Positions 17,375 through 25,756 of a stretch of 62,008 nt of DNA are shown piece by piece. Within the stretch, counting starts at the first letter, position 1, and each line of letters opens with the position of its first letter. The notes under the pieces were generated by a model. It was not told the DNA's origin and searched no databases. It saw only the letters and a program-made list of their open reading frames with translations. The stretch lies in assembly GCF_001531445.1 (NCBI RefSeq), contig NZ_LQYA01000064.1, positions 13,979 through 75,986 of the forward strand, written 5' to 3'. The translations under genes were made by a program, and so were the position numbers. The stretch is from Sporosarcina koreensis (GTDB lineage: Bacteria > Bacillota > Bacilli > Bacillales_A > Planococcaceae).

Positions 17375-18730
17375 TCAGTTAGCGGAAATCAATTTTCCAA
17401 TTGGTTCTCCAACGATTCCATCTTTCAAATCGAACACAACATTTCCGCGGACAATTGTTTTTGTTACGCGGCAGTCAATATTTCTGCCTTCGTATGCACT
17501 ATGTTTGTTTTTGTAGTAAAGGTCTTCCCTTTTTACTGTATATGATTGGTTAGGGTCCACCAAGATGATATCCGCATCTTTCGATACAGCGATTTCACCT
17601 TTATGTGGAATGTTGAACCGTTCAGAAGGATTTGTTGCAATCAATTTAACGAACTCATGAACCGGAAGTCCACGTTGTTTAACCGCCAAATCAAACATAA
17701 GGTCGACGTTGTTTTGCGCGCCGCTAATTCCGCCCCATGCTTCCCAAAGATTCCCTTGCTTCAAATCTTCCGTACATGGTGAATGGTCAGACGTTAGCCA
17801 GTCGATGTTCCCAGCCAGAAGCTCATCCCAAAGTTTCGCTTGGTCTTCTGCTTTTCTGATCGGCGGCTGACATTTTGCTCGTGGGCCAATTTCGTCAACT
17901 TGCTCGGCAGTGAAGGCAAAATAGTGCGGGCATGATTCAACCGTTACATCCACGCCTTCTTCACGTGCTTTCAAGATCGTCTGAATTGCCTCTGAAGTGC
18001 TGATATGAACGAGATGCAATTTACAGCCTGTTTCTTTAGCGAAAAGGATTGCACGTTGAACAGCTTCCACCTCTGTGAAAATTGGGCGGGATTCCGCATA
18101 TTCGACTCCGGAGTTTTTGCCTTCCCTCGCAAATTCCTTCGCAAGGCCAGATGGAACAGCTGCGTTTTCTGCGTGGATACATAGGATCTGATCCAATTCA
18201 GCCAGCTTTTGCATACCTTTGTACAATGTGAAATCGTCTACGTTTACAAAATCATCAGGAATATCACTTGTAATATCGGATAGGAAACATTTGAAAGCGA
18301 GAACGCCAGCGTCAGACATTTCCTTTAGCTTATCCACATTCCCAGGGATGAGACCGCCATAAAATGCGTAATCGACGTAGTTTTGGTCAACAGCCGCTTC
18401 CAATTTCAAATCCAATGCAGCTTTATTCGTTGTTGCTGGCAGGGCATTCAACGGCATTTCTACATAGCTTGTCGTTCCTCCAGCAGCCAATGATTTCGAT
18501 CCTGTTTCGAAACCTTCCCACTCTGCACGTCCTGGTTCGCTAATATGAACATGCGTATCAATCATTCCTGGCATAACATATTGACCGGTTGCATCAATGA
18601 CCTCTTTTGCATCGTCGGTAATATTTTCAGCGATGCAAGAAATTTTCTCGTCTTTGATTCCCAAGTCAACTTTATAAACCCCGTCACGTAAAACTACATT
18701 TCCACCTTTAATAACTAAATCAAATGCCAT
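17375..18730 (-). CDS. allB: Allantoinase, copy 2
   Basis: A 451-residue allantoinase closer in wording to E. coli AllB (HISEPGRAEWEGFETGSKS, VESCPHYF, DHSPC). Metal ligands visible are His60 and His62 in DTHVHI, Lys147 in LAFKCFL, His186 in IHAEN, His242 in LVHIS and the Asp of LTSDHSPC. The start at 18730 (MAFDLVIKGG) has AAAGGGGA 6 bases upstream; a longer frame of eight more codons lacks a site. It sits between the permease gene and copy 1, which suggests one transcript for uptake and ring opening. Confidence 0.87.
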   Translation of the reverse strand: MAFDLVIKGGNVVLRDGVYKVDLGIKDEKISCIAENITDDAKEVIDATGQYVMPGMIDTHVHISEPGRAEWEGFETGSKSLAAGGTTSYVEMPLNALPATTNKAALDLKLEAAVDQNYVDYAFYGGLIPGNVDKLKEMSDAGVLAFKCFLSDITSDIPDDFVNVDDFTLYKGMQKLAELDQILCIHAENAAVPSGLAKEFAREGKNSGVEYAESRPIFTEVEAVQRAILFAKETGCKLHLVHISTSEAIQTILKAREEGVDVTVESCPHYFAFTAEQVDEIGPRAKCQPPIRKAEDQAKLWDELLAGNIDWLTSDHSPCTEDLKQGNLWEAWGGISGAQNNVDLMFDLAVKQRGLPVHEFVKLIATNPSERFNIPHKGEIAVSKDADIILVDPNQSYTVKREDLYYKNKHSAYEGRNIDCRVTKTIVRGNVVFDLKDGIVGEPIGKLISAN

Positions 18731-18804
18731 TTGAATTCCCCTTTCAGCTATCAAAATTTTTTACACGCACTTTTTAGCCAACTATTAGTTTTTCCACTTA
18801 TTCT

Positions 18805-20274
18805 TTAACTATTCTCTTCGTTCAATGTCGGTGTTTTTTGAAATAAAGTTCCTTTACTATGCGGCCATTCAAGCACTGTATAAAGGATGAAAGCCGTAAT
18901 GATTCCGACAAACCAGGACATATCGTAAAGCGGCTTCAGGAATGGAACGAAATTTCCAATTAAACAAACGACGCCTGCAATGATTGTCGTAACAATCGCA
19001 TTCACATTGAAACCTTTTGTATAATGGTACTTTCCCTTTTTTGCATCATATAATGCATTCAAATCGATATTGGTTTTAGAGATGATGAAATATTGGGCTA
19101 ACATGATTCCGGTAACCGGAGCCAATATCCCGCCAACAATATTCAAGAAAGCGAAAATACTCGTTGGGTTTTCCATCAACTTCCATGGCATTACGAGAAT
19201 ACCAATGATTGCTGCAATGATCGCACCGGATTTGAAAGTGAATTTTTTAGGGAATAAGGATGCTAATTGGTAACCTGCAGGTACAATATTTCCTGTAACG
19301 TTAACGGACAATGTCGTTAAACAAAGTGTAAGAACGGAAATTGCAATCGCAAATGTTCCATCAAATCGGGCTACAACATCAAGAACATTCCAAATTGGCG
19401 TCCCGAAAGCAATTTCAGACCCAACAATAATCGCGATGCTTGCAATCGCAAACAACAAATATGCCACAACAAGTCCGGCAGTTTGTCCAATCGCTTGTGC
19501 CTTCGTCGATTTCGCTAGCTTCGTGAAATCTGAGACGTTAACAATCGGCGCTGCCCATGCTGCAATTACAGCTGTTACAGCGGCAATGAAGATAACGATA
19601 TTATTTCCAGTAACTCCAGAGCCGGTATACGCTAAAATCGGTCCGATTCCACCCGCCAAGTTAATGGCCCAAATTGCCATTCCTCCGAATACGATGTAAA
19701 CAAGTGGTGAGAGGATGTTTGTAAATTTCCCTAAGAAGCCCATTCCTCCATAAATCAAGGCAACGTTAAACAACCAAAAGATTAAAAACGAAATCAATGC
19801 CGGCAATGATAACCCTAAAAGGTTCCAATCCCCGCCTAACGTCAAATATGTCGGCCAAAGCTTACCGATTAGGATGGATAGTGCTTGGCTTCCTGCATAC
19901 GTTTGGAACCCGAACCACATAATCGCCGAAATGACTCCCCTTAAAACACCGGGAATCATTGCTCCTTTCGGTCCGTATGATAAACGAAGGAGCATCGCAA
20001 ACGGCAATCCGTATTTCGATCCCGCATGCCCATTAAGAACGAGCATCCCTGCAATGATAACTGAAGCAACGATGATTGCCCCAAAGACTTGTCCTACTGA
20101 CATACCTAACGCAAAAAGACCGCCAATGGCAATGTAGTTCGGAATGTTATGAACGGAACCCATCCAAACAGAGAAGAAGTTCCCTACTCCCCACTTTCGT
20201 TCCTGTTCTTTTGTCGGCAGAACATCGAAACTATATCCAGCAGACATCGCTTTCTCTCTATCAAAAAGACTCAA
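18805..20274 (-). CDS. NCS1-family permease, probable allantoin permease
   Basis: A 489-residue nucleobase:cation symporter-1 family protein with about 12 membrane segments. NCS1 members import allantoin, hydantoins, cytosine and purines. Family segments are WMGSVHNIPNYIAIGGLFALG near 37 and the Gly-rich NGHAGSKYGLPFAMLLRLSYG. The start is TTG at 20274 with AAGGAGG 7 bases ahead. It heads the leftward unit with both allB genes, so allantoin is the likely cargo. A paired sequence motif shared with the second NCS1 gene lies in its upstream region. Confidence 0.82.
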   Translation of the reverse strand: MSLFDREKAMSAGYSFDVLPTKEQERKWGVGNFFSVWMGSVHNIPNYIAIGGLFALGMSVGQVFGAIIVASVIIAGMLVLNGHAGSKYGLPFAMLLRLSYGPKGAMIPGVLRGVISAIMWFGFQTYAGSQALSILIGKLWPTYLTLGGDWNLLGLSLPALISFLIFWLFNVALIYGGMGFLGKFTNILSPLVYIVFGGMAIWAINLAGGIGPILAYTGSGVTGNNIVIFIAAVTAVIAAWAAPIVNVSDFTKLAKSTKAQAIGQTAGLVVAYLLFAIASIAIIVGSEIAFGTPIWNVLDVVARFDGTFAIAISVLTLCLTTLSVNVTGNIVPAGYQLASLFPKKFTFKSGAIIAAIIGILVMPWKLMENPTSIFAFLNIVGGILAPVTGIMLAQYFIISKTNIDLNALYDAKKGKYHYTKGFNVNAIVTTIIAGVVCLIGNFVPFLKPLYDMSWFVGIITAFILYTVLEWPHSKGTLFQKTPTLNEENS

Positions 20275-20515
20275 AAGAATTCCTCCTTAACTGTAGCCAC
20301 AAACTATTGAGACCTATTGCTTCATACGCCAAAAAAGTTTTTTTCTTGTTTTGCGTACACGATTAATCAAGAGGCCGTAAACCCAATATGTTTTATTACT
20401 ATAATAGTAGTAATGGACAACATCATTATACAGAATAAAAAGCTGTACTTCTTTAGGTCACTTAACCAAAAGAAGCAACTTATATTATGTATAGTGTATA
20501 AGGAAGGATATTATT

Positions 20516-20553
20516 ATATGCACTTTAAATAACTGATTGTGCATTTTAAACAA
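20516..20553 (-). promoter_or_regulatory. Paired 18-bp motif upstream of the NCS1 permease
   Basis: Read on the reverse strand there are two copies about 20 bp apart: TTATTTAAAGTGCATAT (20516-20532) and TTGTTTAAAATGCACAAT (20536-20553). Near-identical copies lie upstream of the second NCS1 permease at 22265-22318. They are candidate regulator binding sites. Confidence 0.5.
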
Positions 20554-20558
20554 ACGAA

Positions 20559-20591
20559 ACCACCTCATGAAGAGATATTCTTCAAGAGGTA
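20559..20591 (-). terminator. Terminator of second NCS1 permease
   Basis: CCTCTTGAAGA and TCTTCATGAGG pair over about 5 bases, followed on the reverse strand by TGGTTTCGTTTGTTT. It is directly downstream of the permease stop at 20605. Confidence 0.6.
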
Positions 20592-20604
20592 GTTCGAAAA
20601 GTTG

Positions 20605-21993
20605 TTATTCCTCGAAAATAGTTCCCTTTTTGAAACTTGAACCTTTAAAGGCAAACTTCGATAGAAGATAGTATGCTGTGCCTGCTACTACTACCCCGAT
20701 GATCCAAGCTAGCTCAACCTCTATAAACGCAGCGGCTGCACCGATAAACATCGCAAGCAAACCTGCTGGATTATATCCGGCAAAAGGACCCTCTTCATTG
20801 TACAAATCAGTAACATTTACTCTCTGTTTTCTTAAAATATAGTATTCGACGATTAGTATGGAAATAACCGGTCCTAAAAACGCAGAGTAGATAAGAATGA
20901 ACATATTCAAACCTGTCGCTGATGACTCCTGGATAAGCAACCATGGGAATGCACCTAGCGCAAGCAATCCTGTGATGATTGCCGATGGCTTGTATTTTAG
21001 TTTTGTCAGCATTGTAATAACATACACTGGCGGAATGATGTTTGCCACCATATTTGTCGCAATTACCGCAATTACGATGAATACAGATACAAATACGGAA
21101 ACATAATCATTATCAAGGATGATCGGGAGTGCTTGAGCTGGATTCGTTACACCCGTTGCAGCTGCAAGCATTGCACCGATAACAATTACAAAGCCATATG
21201 AAAAAGTAATCGGAATAAAGTATAGTGCTCCGCGCTTCTTATCGCTCAAACCAGTTTTAAGTTCTCTGGAATAGTCTGCAGCACTTACGAAGATACCTGC
21301 ATAGTTACCTAAGAACACCATGATGAGCCCGAAGAACGGCAAGCCCCATGAACCTTTAGCCTGTACCCAGTTTTGAGAAATCTCAGCTGTATGCGAAGTC
21401 ATAAGGAGGCCGAAAACATACACAAGTGCAGCCATGAATACAACAGACGCAACCGTCTCTACCCATTTAACCGCATGGAAGCCAAATAGCGAAAGAACAA
21501 TCTGGAACAGTTGAAGAGCTATGAAACAGATAACAATACTGTCAAAAGATCCATTTGTAACGATTTTCGCAATTTCATTCAGCGCAGTTCCGCCAATCCA
21601 GCTTTGTATACCGTACCAGACGATGGCGGGTATACCGCGTAATAATGACGAAATGACAGTTCCTTTTATTCCAAACGACATTCTAAGTTGTACAACGTAC
21701 GGAATACCTTTTCTATAGCCGAGTCGGTCATTTAAGGCGAAAACAGTTGAAATGATCCCAATTGAGATCAGAGCAGCCAGGATTGTCTGGAAGATGTTCA
21801 ATGTTGCCACACCCGCCACAATTACGCTTGCCCCCAGTGTCATATTCCCTAAGTTAACCCCATCACCAATCCACATAAATATATAGTCTTTTGGTTTGAC
21901 AGACCGATCACTGTCGGATTTTGGATGCAGTGATGTATCTAATGATGAGTTTTGAACCGCTTGTGCGTCGATATTTTCATTTATCGAAGTCAT
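20605..21993 (-). CDS. NCS1-family permease, second copy
   Basis: A 462-residue NCS1 nucleobase:cation symporter with a polar N-terminus of about 35 residues, then about 12 membrane segments. Family signals are FMWIGDGVNLGNMTLGASV near 39 and GYRKGIPYVVQLRMSFG near 92, close to cytosine/purine and hydantoin permeases. AAAGGGG lies 8 bases before the ATG. It forms its own unit with a terminator. Sharing the motif pair with the first NCS1 gene suggests common control; the cargo may be allantoin, uric acid or a purine. Confidence 0.8.
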   Translation of the reverse strand: MTSINENIDAQAVQNSSLDTSLHPKSDSDRSVKPKDYIFMWIGDGVNLGNMTLGASVIVAGVATLNIFQTILAALISIGIISTVFALNDRLGYRKGIPYVVQLRMSFGIKGTVISSLLRGIPAIVWYGIQSWIGGTALNEIAKIVTNGSFDSIVICFIALQLFQIVLSLFGFHAVKWVETVASVVFMAALVYVFGLLMTSHTAEISQNWVQAKGSWGLPFFGLIMVFLGNYAGIFVSAADYSRELKTGLSDKKRGALYFIPITFSYGFVIVIGAMLAAATGVTNPAQALPIILDNDYVSVFVSVFIVIAVIATNMVANIIPPVYVITMLTKLKYKPSAIITGLLALGAFPWLLIQESSATGLNMFILIYSAFLGPVISILIVEYYILRKQRVNVTDLYNEEGPFAGYNPAGLLAMFIGAAAAFIEVELAWIIGVVVAGTAYYLLSKFAFKGSSFKKGTIFEE

Positions 21994-22120
21994 CGTTATA
22001 CCCCTTTCAGTATTGTAGGTAAACCTTCATGTATTTTGCCCACCCATTTTACTATTGTAGAACAACCATAAAGCATCCATAGAGCATCATTTGCGACTCT
22101 CCAAAAATTCTTTCGTTGTT

Positions 22121-22162
22121 AACAATACTTATTATCCATCTAACAATGCTTATTATACATCT
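22121..22162. repeat. Tandem 21-bp repeat upstream of the NCS1 permease
   Basis: Two adjacent units, AACAATACTTATTATCCATC (+T) and AACAATGCTTATTATACATC (+T), differ at two of 21 positions. They lie in the permease upstream region, about 130 bp from its start. Confidence 0.6.
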
Positions 22163-22264
22163 CCCCATGAAGAAGGTCTTTATGTCTATTAAACAAAACG
22201 CACAAAAGGTGGCTATGTATAATGCATAACATTCTTCACAGCTACAGACTAGTTGGACAACCTC

Positions 22265-22318
22265 TTGTACACTTTGAATAATATCATTTAAGAACAATCT
22301 ATTGTGCACTTTAAATAA
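22265..22318 (-). promoter_or_regulatory. Paired 18-bp motif upstream of second NCS1 permease
   Basis: Reverse-strand copies TTATTCAAAGTGTACAA (22265-22281) and TTATTTAAAGTGCACAAT (22301-22318), about 36 bp apart. They match the pair at 20516-20553. A consensus is TTRTTTAAARTGCACAAT. Confidence 0.5.
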
Positions 22319-22356
22319 AAGAATTGATATCAAGCCATTCATACTATCAGTAAAAA

Positions 22357-22397
22357 AAAGGAAGAACAATGTCCATTCAGGGACATGTTCTTCCTTT
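22357..22397. terminator. Long hairpin upstream of spore-coat genes
   Basis: AAGGAAGAACAATGTCC and GGGACATGTTCTTCC pair almost fully, with A-run and T-run on the flanks. No gene on either strand ends here, so it may insulate the spore-coat genes or sit in their leader. Confidence 0.6.
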
Positions 22398-22511
22398 TAG
22401 ATACTAATGATGTACATAGTTTGCATAATTTCAGTCTGAATGTATATCTGCCCGGCCAAAGCTCGTTTGCGCGAGTATATATATTTGTAAGTGCAAAAGG
22501 AGGTGATTTGA

Positions 22512-22832
22512 GTGGAAGACAGGAAGAGCCGAGAAGAATTGAATGAGCTGTCTGGCCAGTTGATGGATTTGTTTGTATCCGATTTATTCTCCAAAAACAA
22601 AGTTGACATCGAAAAAGTAAAAGAACGCATAACAGATGATCAGCGTGAGAGCTTAAAGCAGACTGTAGAACACCTAAAAACTCAAGTAGAGGGCTTTTTG
22701 GAATCGACAACTGTCCTGAAAGTCGCTGATTCAGCAGAAAAAACAGAAGGACAGGCGACAAATCCATTACGTGAAGCAATCATTCAAAGGAAACAAATGA
22801 AGCAAAATAAAAAAAACAACATAAATAGATGA
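22512..22832 (+). CDS. Small spore-coat protein, CotW-like
   Basis: A 106-residue charged, hydrophilic protein starting at GTG with AAAGGAGGTGATTTGA just ahead. It contains MDLFVSDLFSKNKVDIEKVKERI and is predicted mostly helical. It sits 59 bases before cotX in the same direction, matching the CotW-CotX order of the B. subtilis cotVWX group, and its length fits CotW. The name rests on position and length; I did not recognise a firm family motif. It would be made in the mother cell late in sporulation. Confidence 0.5.
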   Translation: MEDRKSREELNELSGQLMDLFVSDLFSKNKVDIEKVKERITDDQRESLKQTVEHLKTQVEGFLESTTVLKVADSAEKTEGQATNPLREAIIQRKQMKQNKKNNINR

Positions 22833-22891
22833 TTTGTCCAACTCAAGAGCTTTCCAACACATGTAATAGATAGAGAGAGGAGGGAAGAAAA

Positions 22892-23368
22892 ATGGGCTAT
22901 AAATATTATTCACGTCAACAAGAAAAATGGTCTGCCATGAATCGTAATGCCAAGCATCCAATGTCTCCTTGTCCTTGTCATTGTCGGAAAGAAGAAGAGG
23001 AAGCGGCTGTAGAGGCAAAGGTGACTTCTGATATCGATCAGCTTTCCCACGAACTGATTGTCATCCGCGATTCTTGCAACGTCACGGTCCACACGACTGA
23101 TACACAAATCGCCGCGTCCTTGCAAGCTGCACTCCAAGTGGCCATTGCTGTCGTTGTCAATATCTCGATCGCTGACGGTGCACGAGCTGAACGGGTGACA
23201 GCTGAATTACTGGAGCGTTCACAGATTCGGCAGACCAACCGTCAAAAATTATTTATCGTTAACTCCCGTGATGTCGAAGTTAAAACGGAAGATATCGACA
23301 TAGCGATTTCCTTGCAGCTATTGCTACAGATCCTCTTGGCGTTAATCGTCCAATTGGACATTCTGTAA
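22892..23368 (+). CDS. cotX: Spore coat protein CotX
   Basis: A 158-residue protein of the CotX/CotV family, part of the insoluble spore coat/crust. Two repeated blocks are visible: ELIVIRDSCNVTVHTTDTQI followed by ASLQAALQVAIAVVV, and FIVNSRDVEVKTEDIDIAI followed by SLQLLLQILLALIVQLDIL, which is the typical CotX C-terminal pattern. A Cys-rich PCPCHC segment near residue 30 may cross-link. GAGAGGAGGGA lies ahead of the ATG. It is probably transcribed with the small gene upstream in the mother cell; I did not find a secure SigK promoter. Confidence 0.85.
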   Translation: MGYKYYSRQQEKWSAMNRNAKHPMSPCPCHCRKEEEEAAVEAKVTSDIDQLSHELIVIRDSCNVTVHTTDTQIAASLQAALQVAIAVVVNISIADGARAERVTAELLERSQIRQTNRQKLFIVNSRDVEVKTEDIDIAISLQLLLQILLALIVQLDIL

Positions 23369-23398
23369 GAGCGAGAGCATGTGTAGGCTTCTATATTT

Positions 23399-23436
23399 GA
23401 CCGCCCCCCCGCAACTCCCATGTTGACGGGGGCGGT
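23399..23436 (+). terminator. Terminator-like hairpin after cotX
   Basis: ACCGCCCCC and GGGGGCGGT pair over about 17 bases, followed by TGTCTG. The stem is strong but there is no clean T-run. Confidence 0.5.
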
Positions 23437-23598
23437 TGTCTGCAAAGAATCCCTTTGCCCTAAAGTATGCAGATAACCCTATAGGTGTTACGAGTCTCGA
23501 CTCTCCTGATTTCATTCTGAACACATTGTCGATCTAAAAAGAGGAATTCCCTGCCCTTTCCGCGAACCTTATACATATAACGAAAGGAGCGACTTTAT

Positions 23599-25671
23599 AT
23601 GAAGCCACCTATAGCAAAACGCATTCCACACCCCCATGAACTGCATGGCGATGTGCGAGAAGACGACTATTACTGGTTGAAGGATCCCAACAACCCGCAG
23701 GTCATCCAGTATTTAGAGGAAGAAAATCGATATTACGATGAAATTATGCGGCCGCTAGAGAAGCAGACCGAACAGATTTATCAAAGCATGGTGGACCGTG
23801 TGCCAGATTCGGAAGTGAAAATCCCTGTGCAGCATGGAACATTTTTTTATTATTCCCGTTTGGACAAGAGCAAGCAATATCCAATCTTTGCACGCAAGCA
23901 GGCGGAGAGCCGCGAGCTTCTGTCGGAAGCGCCAGAGGAAGTGATACTCAATCTGAATGAATTAGCTGAGGAAGATGACTATTTAAGTGTAACAGTGCAG
24001 CGCATAAATACTGATCATACCCACCTCGCTTATTTGGAGAATCGGGACGGCACGGACCGGTACACAATTCATATTAAGGATATAAGTACAGGAAAACTTC
24101 TGCCGGATCGGATTCCGAATGTCTTTTTGTATGGAAGTATGGAATGGAGCCGGTGCGGTGACTTTATTTTTTACATTACCGTTGATGAAAATCAACGTCC
24201 TTGCCAGCTATGGAGGCATCGTATAGGAAGTGATGTGGAAAGTGATAAGCTAGTCTTCGAAGAAAAAGACGAAACATTCACACTGTATGTGTCGAAATCG
24301 CAAAGCGGAAAGTTCATTTTTGTGCATTCCATGTCGAAAACGACGAGTGAAGTCCAGCTGCTGGATGCGGATTCCGCGCTATCCCCATTGCAGCTAGTAG
24401 ATGGCCGGCGTGACGGGATTCTATATGATGTCGAACATTGGGAGAACGACTTGCTCATCTTGACGAACGAAGACGCACTGAACTTCCAACTATTCCGCTC
24501 CCCTCTCGACAACTTGAAGTCACGGAAGAATGTTATTGAGTATGACGAGGAGCATTATCTTCAAGCTATGTACCCGTTCCGCGACAAGCTGCTGCTTGCC
24601 GGCAGGAAGAACGGTTTGACGCAGATTTGGGTGATGCAGGACGACAAGCTTGAGCCGATCGAATGGGACGAGCCTCTATACACTGTGTCCGTGCTATCCG
24701 ATCAAGACTATGAGGCGGCAGAGGTATTACTTCAATATGAATCCCTGCTCACGCCAAAAACAACATACGGACTGGATTTGCTCACTGGAGAGAAGCATCG
24801 ATTGCAAGTCGCCCCCGTCAGCGGAGAATATGATCGTACCGACTATCGGCAAGAGCAATTGTGGGCGACCTCCGAAGATGGCGTCAATGTTCCGATGACC
24901 GCCGTTTACCTTGAAGGTGCGCTCGATAATGGACCAGCTCCGTTGATTCTGTATGGATACGGATCGTACGGAGCCAATAGCGACCCGCATTTTGATCCGT
25001 ATCGCCTTCCGCTCTTGGACAAAGGAGTCGTATTCGTCACGGCACAAGTTCGTGGCGGTTCCGAAATGGGTCGGAGCTGGTACGAGGATGGAAAGATGCA
25101 ACATAAGCGAAACACATTTACTGATTTCATTGCTGCAGCGAAGCATCTGATTGACGAGGGGTACACATCTTCGAGTAAAATGGCGGCCCGCGGAGGAAGT
25201 GCTGGAGGGTTGCTCGTAGGAGCCGTCGCAAACATGGCGGGTGAGCTGTTCGAGGTCGTCGTTCCTGCAGTGCCATTCGTCGACGTCGTGACGACGATGC
25301 TCGATACAACAATCCCGCTTACAACGTTGGAGTGGGATGAATGGGGCAATCCTCAAGATCGGGAGGATTACTTTTATATGAAGTCCTATAGTCCATATGA
25401 CAATGTGGAAGCAAAAGACTACCCGCATCTGTTTATTACAACCGGCCTAAACGATCCGCGTGTCGGGTACTGGGAGCCGGCCAAATGGGTTGCGCGTCTA
25501 AGAGCGTTAAAAACCGATGACAATGTACTGGTGATGAAAACAAACATGGGTGCCGGCCATTTCGGAAAGTCGGGCCGTTTCAACCATTTGAAGGAAGCTG
25601 CGGAATGTTATGCATTCATTCTCGATAGGCTTGGCGTCTCTATCGAATTAACAATTCCAAGCCCCCGGTAA
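23599..25671 (+). CDS. ptrB: Oligopeptidase B (S9 prolyl oligopeptidase family)
   Basis: A 690-residue cytoplasmic serine peptidase. It has an N-terminal beta-propeller (from HPHELHGDVREDDYYWLKDP) and a C-terminal hydrolase domain. The catalytic triad is visible: Ser534 in GGSAGG, Asp619 in TGLNDPRVGY and His654 in GAGHFGKSG. Oligopeptidase B cuts short peptides after Arg or Lys. Length is normal. GAAAGGAG lies before the ATG. It stands alone between cotX and nrnB and has its own terminator, which overlaps its stop codon. Confidence 0.88.
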   Translation: MKPPIAKRIPHPHELHGDVREDDYYWLKDPNNPQVIQYLEEENRYYDEIMRPLEKQTEQIYQSMVDRVPDSEVKIPVQHGTFFYYSRLDKSKQYPIFARKQAESRELLSEAPEEVILNLNELAEEDDYLSVTVQRINTDHTHLAYLENRDGTDRYTIHIKDISTGKLLPDRIPNVFLYGSMEWSRCGDFIFYITVDENQRPCQLWRHRIGSDVESDKLVFEEKDETFTLYVSKSQSGKFIFVHSMSKTTSEVQLLDADSALSPLQLVDGRRDGILYDVEHWENDLLILTNEDALNFQLFRSPLDNLKSRKNVIEYDEEHYLQAMYPFRDKLLLAGRKNGLTQIWVMQDDKLEPIEWDEPLYTVSVLSDQDYEAAEVLLQYESLLTPKTTYGLDLLTGEKHRLQVAPVSGEYDRTDYRQEQLWATSEDGVNVPMTAVYLEGALDNGPAPLILYGYGSYGANSDPHFDPYRLPLLDKGVVFVTAQVRGGSEMGRSWYEDGKMQHKRNTFTDFIAAAKHLIDEGYTSSSKMAARGGSAGGLLVGAVANMAGELFEVVVPAVPFVDVVTTMLDTTIPLTTLEWDEWGNPQDREDYFYMKSYSPYDNVEAKDYPHLFITTGLNDPRVGYWEPAKWVARLRALKTDDNVLVMKTNMGAGHFGKSGRFNHLKEAAECYAFILDRLGVSIELTIPSPR

Positions 25672-25684
25672 TCGGGGGTTTTCT
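25662..25684 (+). terminator. Terminator overlapping the ptrB stop codon
   Basis: CCCCCG and CGGGGG pair over GTAAT with TTTTCTTTT behind. The stop codon TAA lies in the loop, so the last two codons of ptrB form the left arm. Confidence 0.85.
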
Positions 25685-25756
25685 TTTGGAGAATAGCACT
25701 TAGATTGATTGCCACCCAAGCAATTTGACTATACTGTAGTCCGAGGAGTGAAGGAC

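Noticed and set aside
24727..25428. 233-residue reverse frame inside the oligopeptidase gene
   Set aside because: It lies entirely within a clear S9 peptidase on the other strand, with no ribosome site or recognisable domain.
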